Translations under genes and position numbers: made by a program | Part shown: one piece after another, positions 26,597 to 35,378 of the stretch | How positions within the stretch are numbered: the first letter of the stretch is position 1 | Layout of the letters: every line of letters starts with the position of its first letter | Origin: CAZRHR01 sp964578885 | GTDB lineage: Bacteria; Bacteroidota; Bacteroidia; CAIKAF01 | DNA length: 64,000 bases | NCBI GenBank assembly: GCA_964578885.1 | Contig: CAZOEO010000007.1 | Location: 1-64,000 of the forward strand | Direction: 5' to 3' | The notes under the pieces: generated by a model | What the model was told of the DNA's origin: nothing | The model's database searches: none | What the model saw: the letters and a program-made list of their open reading frames with translations, nothing else

Positions 26597-26624
26597 AAAA
26601 TAGGGTGCTTTTCGCACCCTATTT
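26597..26624 (-). terminator. Intrinsic terminator of the TSP3-OmpA gene
   Basis: On the minus strand AAATAGGGTGC, a short loop and GCACCCTATTT are followed by TTG and a T-rich tract. It lies just after the stop codon at 26636. Confidence 0.82.
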
Positions 26625-26635
26625 CATAGTTGTTA

Positions 26636-29074
26636 TTACTTGAAAATGACCGTCATTTCAACCCGACGGTTTCGTTGCCGTCCCTCTTCCGTGGTATTAT
26701 CTGCAATGGGTTTATCAGGCCCGTAAAACTTCACCGTAATCCGGCTGGCCGCTACACCTTTCTTCACCAAATAGGACTTTACGGCATTGGAACGAGTACG
26801 AGAAATATTGAGGTTTAATTCCCGATTACCCACATTATCGGTATGCCCCTCAATGAGAAGATTATACTCTGGCTTGCTACGCATCAGTTCTGCTAATTTG
26901 TCTAAAGAAGCAAATGAAGTGGGGGAGATAACTGATTTTCCGGATGAAAACTCAAGGTTATCAAAGGCTTGCTGCAGCACTTCTTTATCTTCTTTAGCAA
27001 TTTCCGGACAACCGCCGTTCTCTTTTACACCAGGCGTATTGGGACATTTGTCTTCCAAATCAATAATACCATCTTTGTCCGTATCGGCATATGGACAACC
27101 ATTATTCTCTGCCGGCCCGGCCAATTCAGGACATTTATCATCGAGGTCACGGATACCATCCTTGTCTGTATCGGTAAATGGACAACCTTCCATTTCCGGT
27201 AAACCTGGTTGGGTTGGGCATTTATCACGGTCGTCGAATATGCCATCGCCATCTGAATCCGGACAGCCATAAGAAGATGCAGGTCCCGCCAGGGTTGGGC
27301 AACGGTCCAATTTGTCAGGAATACTGTCGCGATCCGTATCAGGACAACCATTAAATGCCTTTAAACCTTTTTCATCCGGGCATTCATCTACACCATCTTC
27401 CACGCCATCTCCGTCTCTATCTGGACAGCCCATTAATTCTGCCAGGCCAGGTTCCGCAGGACAGCGGTCCTGTTTGTCGGCGATGCCATCACCATCTGTA
27501 TCCGGGCAACCACGGAATCGTTCTGGTCCCGCTTCAAACGGACATTCGTCTTTGGCATCGGGAATGCCGTCTTTGTCCGAGTCGGGACAACCCTCGAAAC
27601 TCCACAAACCTGGTACGTCCCTGCATCGGTCTCTTCGGTCTGAAACTTCATCCTTGTCCCGATCTCTGGGCGCTCCATACGGGAAAGGTATTTTCATCCC
27701 AAAGTGAAAGTCCATGCTTCGCACATGGTCGCTCAACAGATTGGAAAAAATGGCACTGGAACCAAAGAAGAAAGGACCTACACGCATCGAAAACCCCCAA
27801 TGAAAACCAGTTAGTTCGCGGAAACCGACTGGCATATAAAAACCAAACCAACGCTTTTCAAAACGGGGTGTGAGCATAATGGAGTTTAACCCGTGAACCC
27901 GTGAATTTAGAGAAGAGGATTGATTGAATGCCAATACCGGGTTTAAGTTTAAAAACACACCATCAGTAATTTGCCAGTCGACGGTGGCTTTTAAGGTCAT
28001 GGGCGTGGCCATGTTAAAAACCTCGTTATCAGTTACTGTGGCTTGCATGCCTGGCATTTGGGCGAGGGCCTGGGTGAAATCGTACAAGCTCTGAACACCA
28101 TCGAAGTAGGAAAAAGGGAGATTTGAAACATTGGCAGTGTAGTCGCGGCTTCCAGCCGCTTTGGTATAACGCAGGTAGCCCGCATCAACCAAAGAAACGC
28201 CTACCCGTAGCAAGTATTTCTCTTTGTCTTTTCGCCATAAATCTGTTTTGCCGTCCATATTGTATTTGTAACGTGCATAGTGTGGACGCCATTCGTACAC
28301 GGCTCCAATATCCAGCCCCAAACCGAAACCTTCCACTTTGAGCGGATTAAATCCTGCTCCGCCAAAATCCAAGTTACCGGAATGCCCATAGCGCACATCT
28401 CCTTCCAACACTTCAATGGTATCCTGGTCATTGAAACGAAATCGAAAATCCCTTATGGTACCATACGCCGCAGCGGCACCTAGCAATACTTTGGCCGTAA
28501 GACCTGCTTTCAGAAAATGTTGCTTCTCATCCATGATAACACGGCCGTACACCAAACCAATCTCAGTCCAGGCCATGGAATTTACTGTAGTAAAGGAGCC
28601 ATTGAAATCCAAATTTAAATCGTTGGCTTGTATTCCATTATAAATCAGTTCTGCCAAATCGTTCGACATGTCATCTACATTCGCGACAACCCTGGTGTTC
28701 AGCGTAAGGCCAATGGCGTCTTTCGGTGTAATTTGAAACATGAATGACGGAAGCTGAATCCGGATATTCGTAGTCAAATCCTTGGCAGCACTCAATGAAT
28801 CCCGACGTAGGTATGCATCATCAAAATTGGAAACGTTGAATAAATCCGGATTAAACAACGGTGACAAACTCATGCCGATATAATCATTCCCAAAGTTGGT
28901 ATGAAGGGAAAACAGGTTGATATCTACTTTAAATCGATTATCTACCACATTAGCCGGATTTATGTGCAAGGTATTTACCCCAGCCCAATTTCCAGTATGA
29001 ACTCCGGTAAAATCCTGCCCAAAAAGCCCTGAATACCAAGAAAATATAAAACCTAAAAGTAATAACCTTCGCAT
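26636..29074 (-). CDS. OmpA-family protein with DUF5723 barrel and thrombospondin type 3 repeats
   Basis: An 812-residue outer-membrane protein. A signal peptide (LLLLGFIFSWYSGLFGQ) leads into ~450 residues of DUF5723-like beta-barrel sequence (HINPANVVDNRFKVDINLFS near the start). Residues ~480-690 hold eight Asp-rich thrombospondin type 3 calcium-binding repeats of ~24 residues, each with the pattern CPDTDGDGIxDxxDxCP. The last ~120 residues are an OmpA domain (IEGHTDNVGNRELNLNISR, then RQRNRRVEMTVIF). It probably bridges the outer membrane and peptidoglycan with a calcium-stabilised spacer. It is transcribed alone. Confidence 0.92.
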   Translation of the reverse strand: MRRLLLLGFIFSWYSGLFGQDFTGVHTGNWAGVNTLHINPANVVDNRFKVDINLFSLHTNFGNDYIGMSLSPLFNPDLFNVSNFDDAYLRRDSLSAAKDLTTNIRIQLPSFMFQITPKDAIGLTLNTRVVANVDDMSNDLAELIYNGIQANDLNLDFNGSFTTVNSMAWTEIGLVYGRVIMDEKQHFLKAGLTAKVLLGAAAAYGTIRDFRFRFNDQDTIEVLEGDVRYGHSGNLDFGGAGFNPLKVEGFGLGLDIGAVYEWRPHYARYKYNMDGKTDLWRKDKEKYLLRVGVSLVDAGYLRYTKAAGSRDYTANVSNLPFSYFDGVQSLYDFTQALAQMPGMQATVTDNEVFNMATPMTLKATVDWQITDGVFLNLNPVLAFNQSSSLNSRVHGLNSIMLTPRFEKRWFGFYMPVGFRELTGFHWGFSMRVGPFFFGSSAIFSNLLSDHVRSMDFHFGMKIPFPYGAPRDRDKDEVSDRRDRCRDVPGLWSFEGCPDSDKDGIPDAKDECPFEAGPERFRGCPDTDGDGIADKQDRCPAEPGLAELMGCPDRDGDGVEDGVDECPDEKGLKAFNGCPDTDRDSIPDKLDRCPTLAGPASSYGCPDSDGDGIFDDRDKCPTQPGLPEMEGCPFTDTDKDGIRDLDDKCPELAGPAENNGCPYADTDKDGIIDLEDKCPNTPGVKENGGCPEIAKEDKEVLQQAFDNLEFSSGKSVISPTSFASLDKLAELMRSKPEYNLLIEGHTDNVGNRELNLNISRTRSNAVKSYLVKKGVAASRITVKFYGPDKPIADNTTEEGRQRNRRVEMTVIFK

Positions 29075-29190
29075 ATTGCTGCAGTTTAAATGTTAAGGTA
29101 ACGATTTACCTGCAAAGTAAGGATAAGATTTTTTAACTATTAGGTTTTCACCTCTTTTTTTGAAAAAGGAAAATCGTGGAAGGCTGATCT

Positions 29191-29685
29191 TTAACCAAAC
29201 GGATGGGGTTTGCGAAAGCGCCAGGCAGTAAGAATGGGAATCAATAAATAAGGTCCATTGAAAGCCAAAAACTTGAATCCATTCTCCACTTCCCATTCCG
29301 GATTGGCAGGATTATGAAATTCCAGACCGATATAAAAAATCATGCTGTAAATCAACGCGCCACTGTACATAAGCGCAGGAACCCGAATCCACGACTTTCT
29401 TTGGACCATGCCGTAAATGAACAAGAGATACAGTGGCCCACACACAAACGCCGAAACGAAAGTGGCATATTGCACAAAAGGTGGATTGGCGATGAGCAGT
29501 GGATCCGTCTCTTTGGCATAGATCTCATACGTGAGCCGACACAAAAAATGGGGGGCATCTGCGGCCAGTGGCAAATCAAGTCCGTTAAGCGAATCAAAAA
29601 AGAAAGAAGAAATCACAAAAAAGGAGTAGAAGCCAACCAGAACTAAGTCCAAAGGTCGCTTGGAAAGAGGCCATTGATTTTTCAT
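29191..29685 (-). CDS. TMEM97/sigma-2 receptor-like EXPERA membrane protein
   Basis: A 164-residue four-helix membrane protein. The pattern YAKETDPLLIANPPF near residue 56, KSWIRVPALMYSG near 97, and NGPYLLIPILTAW at 143 closely parallels human TMEM97 (sigma-2 receptor; YAKEFKDPLLQEPP, KWIRTPAIIYS, YAPYLLIP). The two acidic ligand-site residues of TMEM97 have counterparts here: D31 (FFFDSLN) and D61 (KETDPLL). EXPERA proteins bind or isomerise sterol-like ligands; the bacterial function is unknown. It lies between the OmpA gene and a fatty-acid desaturase, transcribed in the same direction. The family link is strong; any ligand is inference. Confidence 0.82.
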   Translation of the reverse strand: MKNQWPLSKRPLDLVLVGFYSFFVISSFFFDSLNGLDLPLAADAPHFLCRLTYEIYAKETDPLLIANPPFVQYATFVSAFVCGPLYLLFIYGMVQRKSWIRVPALMYSGALIYSMIFYIGLEFHNPANPEWEVENGFKFLAFNGPYLLIPILTAWRFRKPHPFG

Positions 29686-29750
29686 ATGCGGATCTTATAG
29701 ATACTTTGGCGTTTGCGCCGCATCGATAAACCCGCGAAAAGGAAAAAAGT

Positions 29751-30875
29751 TTAGCGAAGAGAAAGAGAAGGTTGTACGCTTCCCATTTGTCCTTGTCCTA
29801 ACGCCTTGAGATGCTGCCCATGCTGCACCAACGCTTCCCAAAAAGTGGGCGTGGTGTGATAAGGAAGTCCAAATTCCTTGGCCGTTTCTTCTACGATTTT
29901 GCTAATTTTCTGATAATGAATGTGACAAATGGTTGGAAATAAATGGTGTTCCACCTGGTAATTCAAACCACCCACATACCAGGAAAACAAATGACTTTTC
30001 GGTGCAAAATTCGCGGTAGTCAGTAGTTGATGTACGGCAAATATATGATCCAGTTTACCATCTTCATCTGGTAAAACGTAGCTGGTTTCAGTGGTCACGT
30101 GTGCAGGTTGGAAAATAATGGCCAGGATAAATCCGGCAATATAGTGCATCACAAAAAATCCACCGAGAATAAGATACCATGGCAAGTCGGTTAAAAGGAA
30201 AGGAAGTCCAAAGATGTATCCCAAGTAAACAACTTTGGTTATCAGAAGAATAACAAGCTCTTTGGTAAAACTGGCTTTCACCTGTTTGATCAATCCATTT
30301 TTGCGATACCGCATTAAACGGTCATAATCCTTGAAAAACACCCAAACAAAGGTCATTAATCCATATAAAAACCATGCATACCAATGCTGATAGCGGTGGA
30401 TTTTCTTCACAGGCGCATCGGGAGTAAGGCGTAGTACGCCGCGGGAAGCAATGTCTTCGTCTACTTCATGCACATTGGTAAAAGTGTGGTGCAACACATT
30501 GTGCTGAACTTTCCAATTGAAAGAACTGGCGCCAAGCATATTAAGACTGTAGGCCAACAATTCGTTCACCCATTTTTTTGAAGAGTACGCCTGGTGACAT
30601 GCGTCGTGCATCACCGAAAGGCCGATGCCGGCCAGACCAATTCCCATCAGGGCATAAAGGGCCAAAACACCTAAAGGATGAGATGTGACACCCGATAATA
30701 GCAGAGAAAATGGCGCGAAGTACAAAGAAAACATGACAATGGTCTTGAACCTCATGGCAAGGTTGGCATGTTTACTGATACCGTTTTCCTGGAAAAAGGA
30801 GTTTACTCTTTTGTTGAGTGTCGATTGGAATTCTCGCCCCCGGGCGGAAAACCGAATTTGATGATAAACGTGCAT
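29751..30875 (-). CDS. Membrane fatty-acid desaturase
   Basis: A 374-residue integral-membrane di-iron desaturase. The three histidine boxes are intact: HDACH at 90-94, HNVLHH at 125-130 and QVEHH near 310. The third box has Gln in place of the first His, the mark of front-end (delta-5/delta-6) type and linoleoyl-CoA-desaturase-like enzymes. Hydrophobic spans separate the boxes. There is no fused cytochrome b5 domain, so a separate ferredoxin or cytochrome is needed. It is 65 bases upstream of the TMEM97-like gene; possible co-expression fits a shared membrane-lipid theme, which is inference. Confidence 0.93.
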   Translation of the reverse strand: MHVYHQIRFSARGREFQSTLNKRVNSFFQENGISKHANLAMRFKTIVMFSLYFAPFSLLLSGVTSHPLGVLALYALMGIGLAGIGLSVMHDACHQAYSSKKWVNELLAYSLNMLGASSFNWKVQHNVLHHTFTNVHEVDEDIASRGVLRLTPDAPVKKIHRYQHWYAWFLYGLMTFVWVFFKDYDRLMRYRKNGLIKQVKASFTKELVILLITKVVYLGYIFGLPFLLTDLPWYLILGGFFVMHYIAGFILAIIFQPAHVTTETSYVLPDEDGKLDHIFAVHQLLTTANFAPKSHLFSWYVGGLNYQVEHHLFPTICHIHYQKISKIVEETAKEFGLPYHTTPTFWEALVQHGQHLKALGQGQMGSVQPSLSLR

Positions 30876-31073
30876 GTAATAAAAATGGGCTAAAGGCCTC
30901 GGTAAATATACCGTTTATTGAACAAAATTGTTTCCCCTATTTAAGGTATATTACGGATTGAATATTTAAGCCACACATAGTCAGCACCTAACAATAATCA
31001 CGTTTCTGCGTTAAACTTTTACATAACCACCAATCCGCGATGAACTCATGTTGTCACCTGTAACCCTCTCGAT

Positions 31074-31499
31074 ATGCAATTACATCAAACCCGCGAAATT
31101 TTAGCCAGTTATGGAAAAGTATTGGGACGGATGCAAGGATCCACGCTATTTCTAAGCGAAGATTTGTTGCCATGTTCCAAAGCACGCATCCGATACTGCA
31201 TCTTTCATTATATCGGGGTATTGCTTCGCCTTGGTTCGTCTCAAAAAGAAACCATTCAATCCTTAATGATCGCATACAGTCACTTAGGATTTTTTGTGGA
31301 GCCGGCTTTGGCCTTACAACTAAATGAGCTCGTGGCCAAACGAAATCAGCCGAAACCGGCCAAAGAAAACGAAACCGACATGAACGCGGAACAAATCCGG
31401 CGTATCCATGCGGAGAAAAAGCAACTATTGCAGGAAATAGAACACTTTGTCAGAGAAGAAATTGCCTTCCGAGATGGAGAAAAAACTGTTTTAAATTAA
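31074..31499 (+). CDS. Hypothetical protein, 141 residues
   Basis: I do not recognise this protein. It has no signal peptide. The N-terminal 100 residues look helical with conserved-looking cysteines (LPCSKARIRYCIFHYIGVLL). The C-terminal 45 residues form a charged probable coiled coil (AEQIRRIHAEKKQLLQEIEH). It begins 198 bases from the divergent desaturase and is followed by the GH3-like gene after 80 bases. Codon use resembles the neighbours, so I take it as a real gene. Confidence 0.62.
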   Translation: MQLHQTREILASYGKVLGRMQGSTLFLSEDLLPCSKARIRYCIFHYIGVLLRLGSSQKETIQSLMIAYSHLGFFVEPALALQLNELVAKRNQPKPAKENETDMNAEQIRRIHAEKKQLLQEIEHFVREEIAFRDGEKTVLN

Positions 31500-31579
31500 A
31501 CCTGGGGGCATATTAATGTGCGGCGTTTACTTCGGTTTTTCTAATCCTTGTGTACCTTTAAGCCGAAAAATGGGCAAAA

Positions 31580-33088
31580 GTGATCAATGCATGGGTTAAA
31601 GCCTATCTGCGCAGCCGGCTTCCCCGGATGATGCAATCCATGAACCATCCTGAGGAAACGCAAAGGAAGGTGCTTTATCATTTATTGCGTCAGGCGGCTT
31701 TCACCTCCTTTGGTAAAGCAAATGGTTTTGCCCGAATGAATACCTACGCCCATTTTGCTGAAACTGTTCCGGTTTCGGCTTATGAATCTTTTCGACCGTG
31801 GATAGACCGGTGCTTAAATGGCGAGGAACAAGTAATTTGGCCATCACCCATTCGTTGGTTTGCCAAATCCAGCGGCACTACGGACGATAGAAGCAAATAT
31901 GTTCCGGTGTCCAATGAATCTTTAAAGGAATGCCATTACCGGGCAGGACGCGATATTCTTTCCTTTTACACGAAAAACCACCCGGATCACCGACTTTTCA
32001 CGGGAAAATCTTTAGTCCTCACTGGCTCCACTCAACCTACAGGTTTCGGAAAACTTCGGACAGGCGACATTTCCGGAGTGCTCATCGAAAACCTTGCGCC
32101 GTGGATTCATTTTTTCCGCACGCCTGCCAAACCATTGGCCCTCATCCCCGACTGGGATCAGAAAATCGATCGCTTTTTGGCCGTAGTGCCCAAAGAAAAT
32201 GTCACCTTTATCAGTGGCGTCCCTTCATGGATGCAAGTGCTCATTACTAAAATGATGCAGCAGGAAAATGTAGAAGATTTGCATCGCATCTGGCCCTCTT
32301 TGGAGCTTTTTATTCATGGCGCCGTGAATTTCGAGCCGTATCGCACCCAATTTGCCTCCTTTTTCCCGAAAAACAACATCCGATATTACGAAACCTATAA
32401 CGCCTCGGAAGGTTTTTTTGCCCTTCAGGACCGGCCCGAACCCGGAGAAATGTTGCTCATGACCGATTACGGGATTTTTTATGAGTTCATTGAATTGGAT
32501 GGCAACGGATTATCGAATCGGATTATCCCCATTTGGGAAACGGAAGTCGGAAAAAATTATGCGTTGTTAATTTCTACCAACGCCGGATTATGGCGTTATC
32601 TGATTGGCGACACCATTACATTTACGTCTACACAGCCCTACCGAATTCGAATTACCGGACGCACCAAACACTTTATCAATGCGTTTGGAGAAGAATTGAT
32701 GGTAGACAATGCAGAGCAGGCCCTGGCCTATGCCATGGCACAAACAGGTGCAGCCGTTCGGGACTATACCGTGGCACCCGTCTATTTGAAAACAGATGGC
32801 GCCGGGTCGCACGAATGGGTGATTGAATTTTCCAAATCGCCGCATTCCATGGAGCAATTTGTTCAGGCCCTGGATCATAAATTACGAGAGATTAATTCGG
32901 ATTACGATGCCAAAAGAAAAGGGAATCTCACCATGGATTTGCCTGTGATACGCGCCGTTCCGGAAGATACCTTTTACCGGTGGCTTAAATCCCGGGGAAG
33001 ACTGGGCGGCCAGCATAAAGTGCCGCGACTCTTCAACGACCGGCGTTATGTGGATGAAATTCTGGAACTGGTGAAATTGCATGAATAA
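31580..33088 (+). CDS. GH3-like acyl-adenylate/amide synthetase
   Basis: A 502-residue enzyme of the GH3 auxin-responsive family, an ATP-dependent acyl-adenylase fold that in plants joins acids such as auxin or jasmonate to amino acids. Visible signatures are the ATP loop FAKSSGTTDDRSKYVPVS, YNASEGFFALQD, LISTNAGLWRYLIGDTI and RITGRTKHFINAFGEEL. Bacterial members have no settled substrate. The start is GTG at 31580; a near-consensus -7 element (TACCTTTA, 31553-31560) lies upstream. The next gene overlaps its stop by 8 bases. Confidence 0.88.
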   Translation: MINAWVKAYLRSRLPRMMQSMNHPEETQRKVLYHLLRQAAFTSFGKANGFARMNTYAHFAETVPVSAYESFRPWIDRCLNGEEQVIWPSPIRWFAKSSGTTDDRSKYVPVSNESLKECHYRAGRDILSFYTKNHPDHRLFTGKSLVLTGSTQPTGFGKLRTGDISGVLIENLAPWIHFFRTPAKPLALIPDWDQKIDRFLAVVPKENVTFISGVPSWMQVLITKMMQQENVEDLHRIWPSLELFIHGAVNFEPYRTQFASFFPKNNIRYYETYNASEGFFALQDRPEPGEMLLMTDYGIFYEFIELDGNGLSNRIIPIWETEVGKNYALLISTNAGLWRYLIGDTITFTSTQPYRIRITGRTKHFINAFGEELMVDNAEQALAYAMAQTGAAVRDYTVAPVYLKTDGAGSHEWVIEFSKSPHSMEQFVQALDHKLREINSDYDAKRKGNLTMDLPVIRAVPEDTFYRWLKSRGRLGGQHKVPRLFNDRRYVDEILELVKLHE

Positions 33089-33887
33089 TTGTAGACTCCG
33101 GATTTGTCTTTTGTTTTTCGGAACCTGGATGACAGGTTGGAGTCAGGAAGGCGGCTTTACCATTCCTTTGTCTCATGCTTTGGCGGGTGGATTTTCTCCT
33201 TCCGGACAGATTTGGGTGGCGTCTTCTCAGGAAATTATGACGTATCGTTCGGATACCTTGTACGCACGTAATTCCCTTTTGACTTACGGCCCTTTACATA
33301 CGGCCGACTTTTCGAATCCGCTCAAAATTCTGCTCTTTTACAAGGCTTCAGGCCAATTGGTTTTTTTAGATAATACCGCCACTTTATTATCGCAACCCGT
33401 AGATTTGAATGGTTTGGGATTAGAGCAAACCACTTCGGCCTGTTTAAGTTACGACAATGGCATTTGGCTTTTCACCTCGGATCAGGTGAGATTACAGCGC
33501 TTAGACGCCCAATTACAGGTGGTGGTAGAAGTCCCTCAGGCCGACCGCATGGCAGGAATGCCTGGATTTCAGCCACAGCAAATGCTGGAAGCGCACAACC
33601 GACTTTGGTTATTGGACAGCAAAATGGGGCTGGTGCTGTATGATGTATTTGGCGGCTGGATTTTCTCCTGGCATTTTCCCGGATTACAACGCATGGTCAT
33701 GACGCCGGCAGGATTGCTGGCATGGCAGGAAAACGGACAAACCTGGACGTTTAAAAAAGAAGGACTTCCTCCGGAAAAAGGAAGCGTAATTACCTCTTGT
33801 GAACTCCCTTTGGCCATAGGAAACAAAGGAATGCTGTGCGCTTTGCCTTCAGAAGTACACTTTCGTCTGAGCAAAGCAGAGGATTGA
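33081..33887 (+). CDS. Secreted beta-propeller-like protein, unknown function
   Basis: A 268-residue exported protein with a signal peptide (RICLLFFGTWMTGW, cleavage near WSQE). The rest is beta-rich, with repeating blocks such as SGQIWVASSQEIMTY, DNGIWLFTSDQVRLQRLD and HNRLWLLDSKMGLVLYD that look like propeller blades. No named family recognised. It is translationally coupled to the GH3-like gene and followed by the deoxynucleoside kinase gene. Confidence 0.72.
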   Translation: MNNCRLRICLLFFGTWMTGWSQEGGFTIPLSHALAGGFSPSGQIWVASSQEIMTYRSDTLYARNSLLTYGPLHTADFSNPLKILLFYKASGQLVFLDNTATLLSQPVDLNGLGLEQTTSACLSYDNGIWLFTSDQVRLQRLDAQLQVVVEVPQADRMAGMPGFQPQQMLEAHNRLWLLDSKMGLVLYDVFGGWIFSWHFPGLQRMVMTPAGLLAWQENGQTWTFKKEGLPPEKGSVITSCELPLAIGNKGMLCALPSEVHFRLSKAED

Positions 33888-33943
33888 CCGTCCCCCAATG
33901 GTTTTTTTTGCATATTTGTGATGTACAACAAGAACAAGCTGCC

Positions 33944-34558
33944 ATGCATTTTGCCATTGCCGGAAATATTGGATCAGGAAAAACCACCCTCACCTCCCGT
34001 TTAGAGAAACATTTCGGATGGGAAGCCCATTATGAGGATGCCGACGACAACCCTTATCTGAACGACTTTTATGAGGACATGCAGCGTTGGTCTTTTAACC
34101 TTCAGGTTTACTTTTTAAGATCACGGTTTCACCAAATTGTAGATATTCGCCGCTCCGGAAAGCATGTAATTCAGGACCGAACCATCTACGAAGATGCGTT
34201 TATTTTTGCGCCCAACCTGCACGCCATGGGGCTGATGACCACCCGGGATTTCAATAATTACATGGATCTGTTTAAACTCATTTCCGGATTTATTCAACCA
34301 CCGGATTTATTGATTTACTTGCGGGCCTCTGTACCTACCCTGGTGCACCAAATCCAGAAAAGAGGAAGAGATTACGAAAATTCCATTCGTCTGGATTATC
34401 TGAAGCGACTCAATGAAAGATATGAGGCATGGATTACTTCTTATACAGAAGGTAAACTGCTGATTATCGATGTAGATAATAATAATTTTCCAGAGGTTCC
34501 GGAAGACTTAGGCACCATTTTTAATGCCATTCAGGCAGAAGTGGCGGGATTATTTTAA
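33944..34558 (+). CDS. Deoxynucleoside kinase
   Basis: A 204-residue kinase of the dCK/dGK family that phosphorylates deoxynucleosides for dNTP salvage. The P-loop begins the protein (MHFAIAGNIGSGKTTLTSRL). The DRTIYEDAFIFA segment corresponds to the family's catalytic D/E-R-S motif. The arginine-rich lid appears as IQKRGRDYENSIRLDYL. I start at 33944 because the P-loop is then at the N-terminus as usual; the frame is open to 33836, inside the upstream gene. A near-consensus -7 element (CATATTTG, 33911-33918) is 25 bases upstream. Confidence 0.92.
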   Translation: MHFAIAGNIGSGKTTLTSRLEKHFGWEAHYEDADDNPYLNDFYEDMQRWSFNLQVYFLRSRFHQIVDIRRSGKHVIQDRTIYEDAFIFAPNLHAMGLMTTRDFNNYMDLFKLISGFIQPPDLLIYLRASVPTLVHQIQKRGRDYENSIRLDYLKRLNERYEAWITSYTEGKLLIIDVDNNNFPEVPEDLGTIFNAIQAEVAGLF

Positions 34559-34645
34559 AGGCTTTAACAGGCTTTGTTGAACTTTTTTGCCTAAACGTTA
34601 AACCAAATGGGAAACTCCCTGTTGTTTTATACGTAACACGCTTGT

Positions 34646-35317
34646 ATGGACCAATCATTTTCTCCCAAAACACATACGTCTGACGACGACGATCACGGTT
34701 TTTTCTCCGTAGAAACGCCCATGCGTCTGGACGCCTTCTTGATGGATGATGCCACCAAGATAGAACTCATTGAAAAGAATTTCAAAGACATCATGCACAT
34801 CTTAGGCCTCGACCTTAAGGACGACAGCCTGAAAAACACGCCCCATCGCGTGGCAAAAATGTTCGTGAAAGAAATTTTTTCGGGCTTAAATCCGGATAAC
34901 AAACCCAAAGTCTCGCTGTTCGAGAATAAATACGGGTTTCAGCACATGTTGGTAGAAAAGAACATTCGCGTTCAATCGCATTGTGAGCACCATTTTGTAC
35001 CGATTATCGGAACGGCCGCCATTGGCTATATTCCGAAAAACAAAGTGGTGGGATTAAGCAAATTGAACCGGATTGTGGAATACTATGCCCGCCGTCCGCA
35101 GGTGCAGGAAAGACTGACCATGCAAATTGCTGAAGAGCTGAAAAACATGCTGGATACAGAAGATGTAGCCGTATTATTAGATGCGGAACATCTTTGTGTT
35201 ACCATGCGTGGGATTCGCGACCACGAGAGCAGAACCATCACGTCCAGCTACTCTGGAAAATTCCAGGACATGGCTACCCGGAACGAATTTCTGCAATACG
35301 CCGGGAAAAAAGACTAA
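34646..35317 (+). CDS. folE: GTP cyclohydrolase I
   Basis: A 223-residue FolE that converts GTP to dihydroneopterin triphosphate, the first step to folate, tetrahydrobiopterin and related pterins. Zinc and catalytic residues are present in QSHCEHHFVPIIG and in DAEHLCVTMRGIRD. The fold core also includes TPHRVAKMFVKEIFSGL and VVGLSKLNRIVEYYARRPQVQ. An extra ~35-residue N-terminal tail is acidic and variable. It stands alone after the kinase and is convergent with the DinB gene. Pterins could also serve the photolyase-type protein at 46-47 kb, which is speculation. Confidence 0.97.
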   Translation: MDQSFSPKTHTSDDDDHGFFSVETPMRLDAFLMDDATKIELIEKNFKDIMHILGLDLKDDSLKNTPHRVAKMFVKEIFSGLNPDNKPKVSLFENKYGFQHMLVEKNIRVQSHCEHHFVPIIGTAAIGYIPKNKVVGLSKLNRIVEYYARRPQVQERLTMQIAEELKNMLDTEDVAVLLDAEHLCVTMRGIRDHESRTITSSYSGKFQDMATRNEFLQYAGKKD

Positions 35318-35338
35318 CACTTCTTCCCCCTGTTTCTG

Positions 35339-35378
35339 TCACGGTTTACCGGCCTGTCAAATGGTTGGTAGACCGTGA
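35339..35378. repeat. Inverted repeat at the folE/dinB convergent junction
   Basis: TCACGGTTTA (35339-35348) and TAGACCGTGA (35369-35378) are complementary apart from one G-T pair and enclose 20 bases. No strong T-run follows. It could act as a weak terminator for folE. One arm lies within the 3' end of the DinB-like gene. Confidence 0.4.

Noticed and set aside
27000..27660. Regular short repeats suggesting a CRISPR or minisatellite array
   Set aside because: The periodicity is codon-based and encodes thrombospondin-3 repeats in a continuous frame; there are no unique spacers of fixed length.
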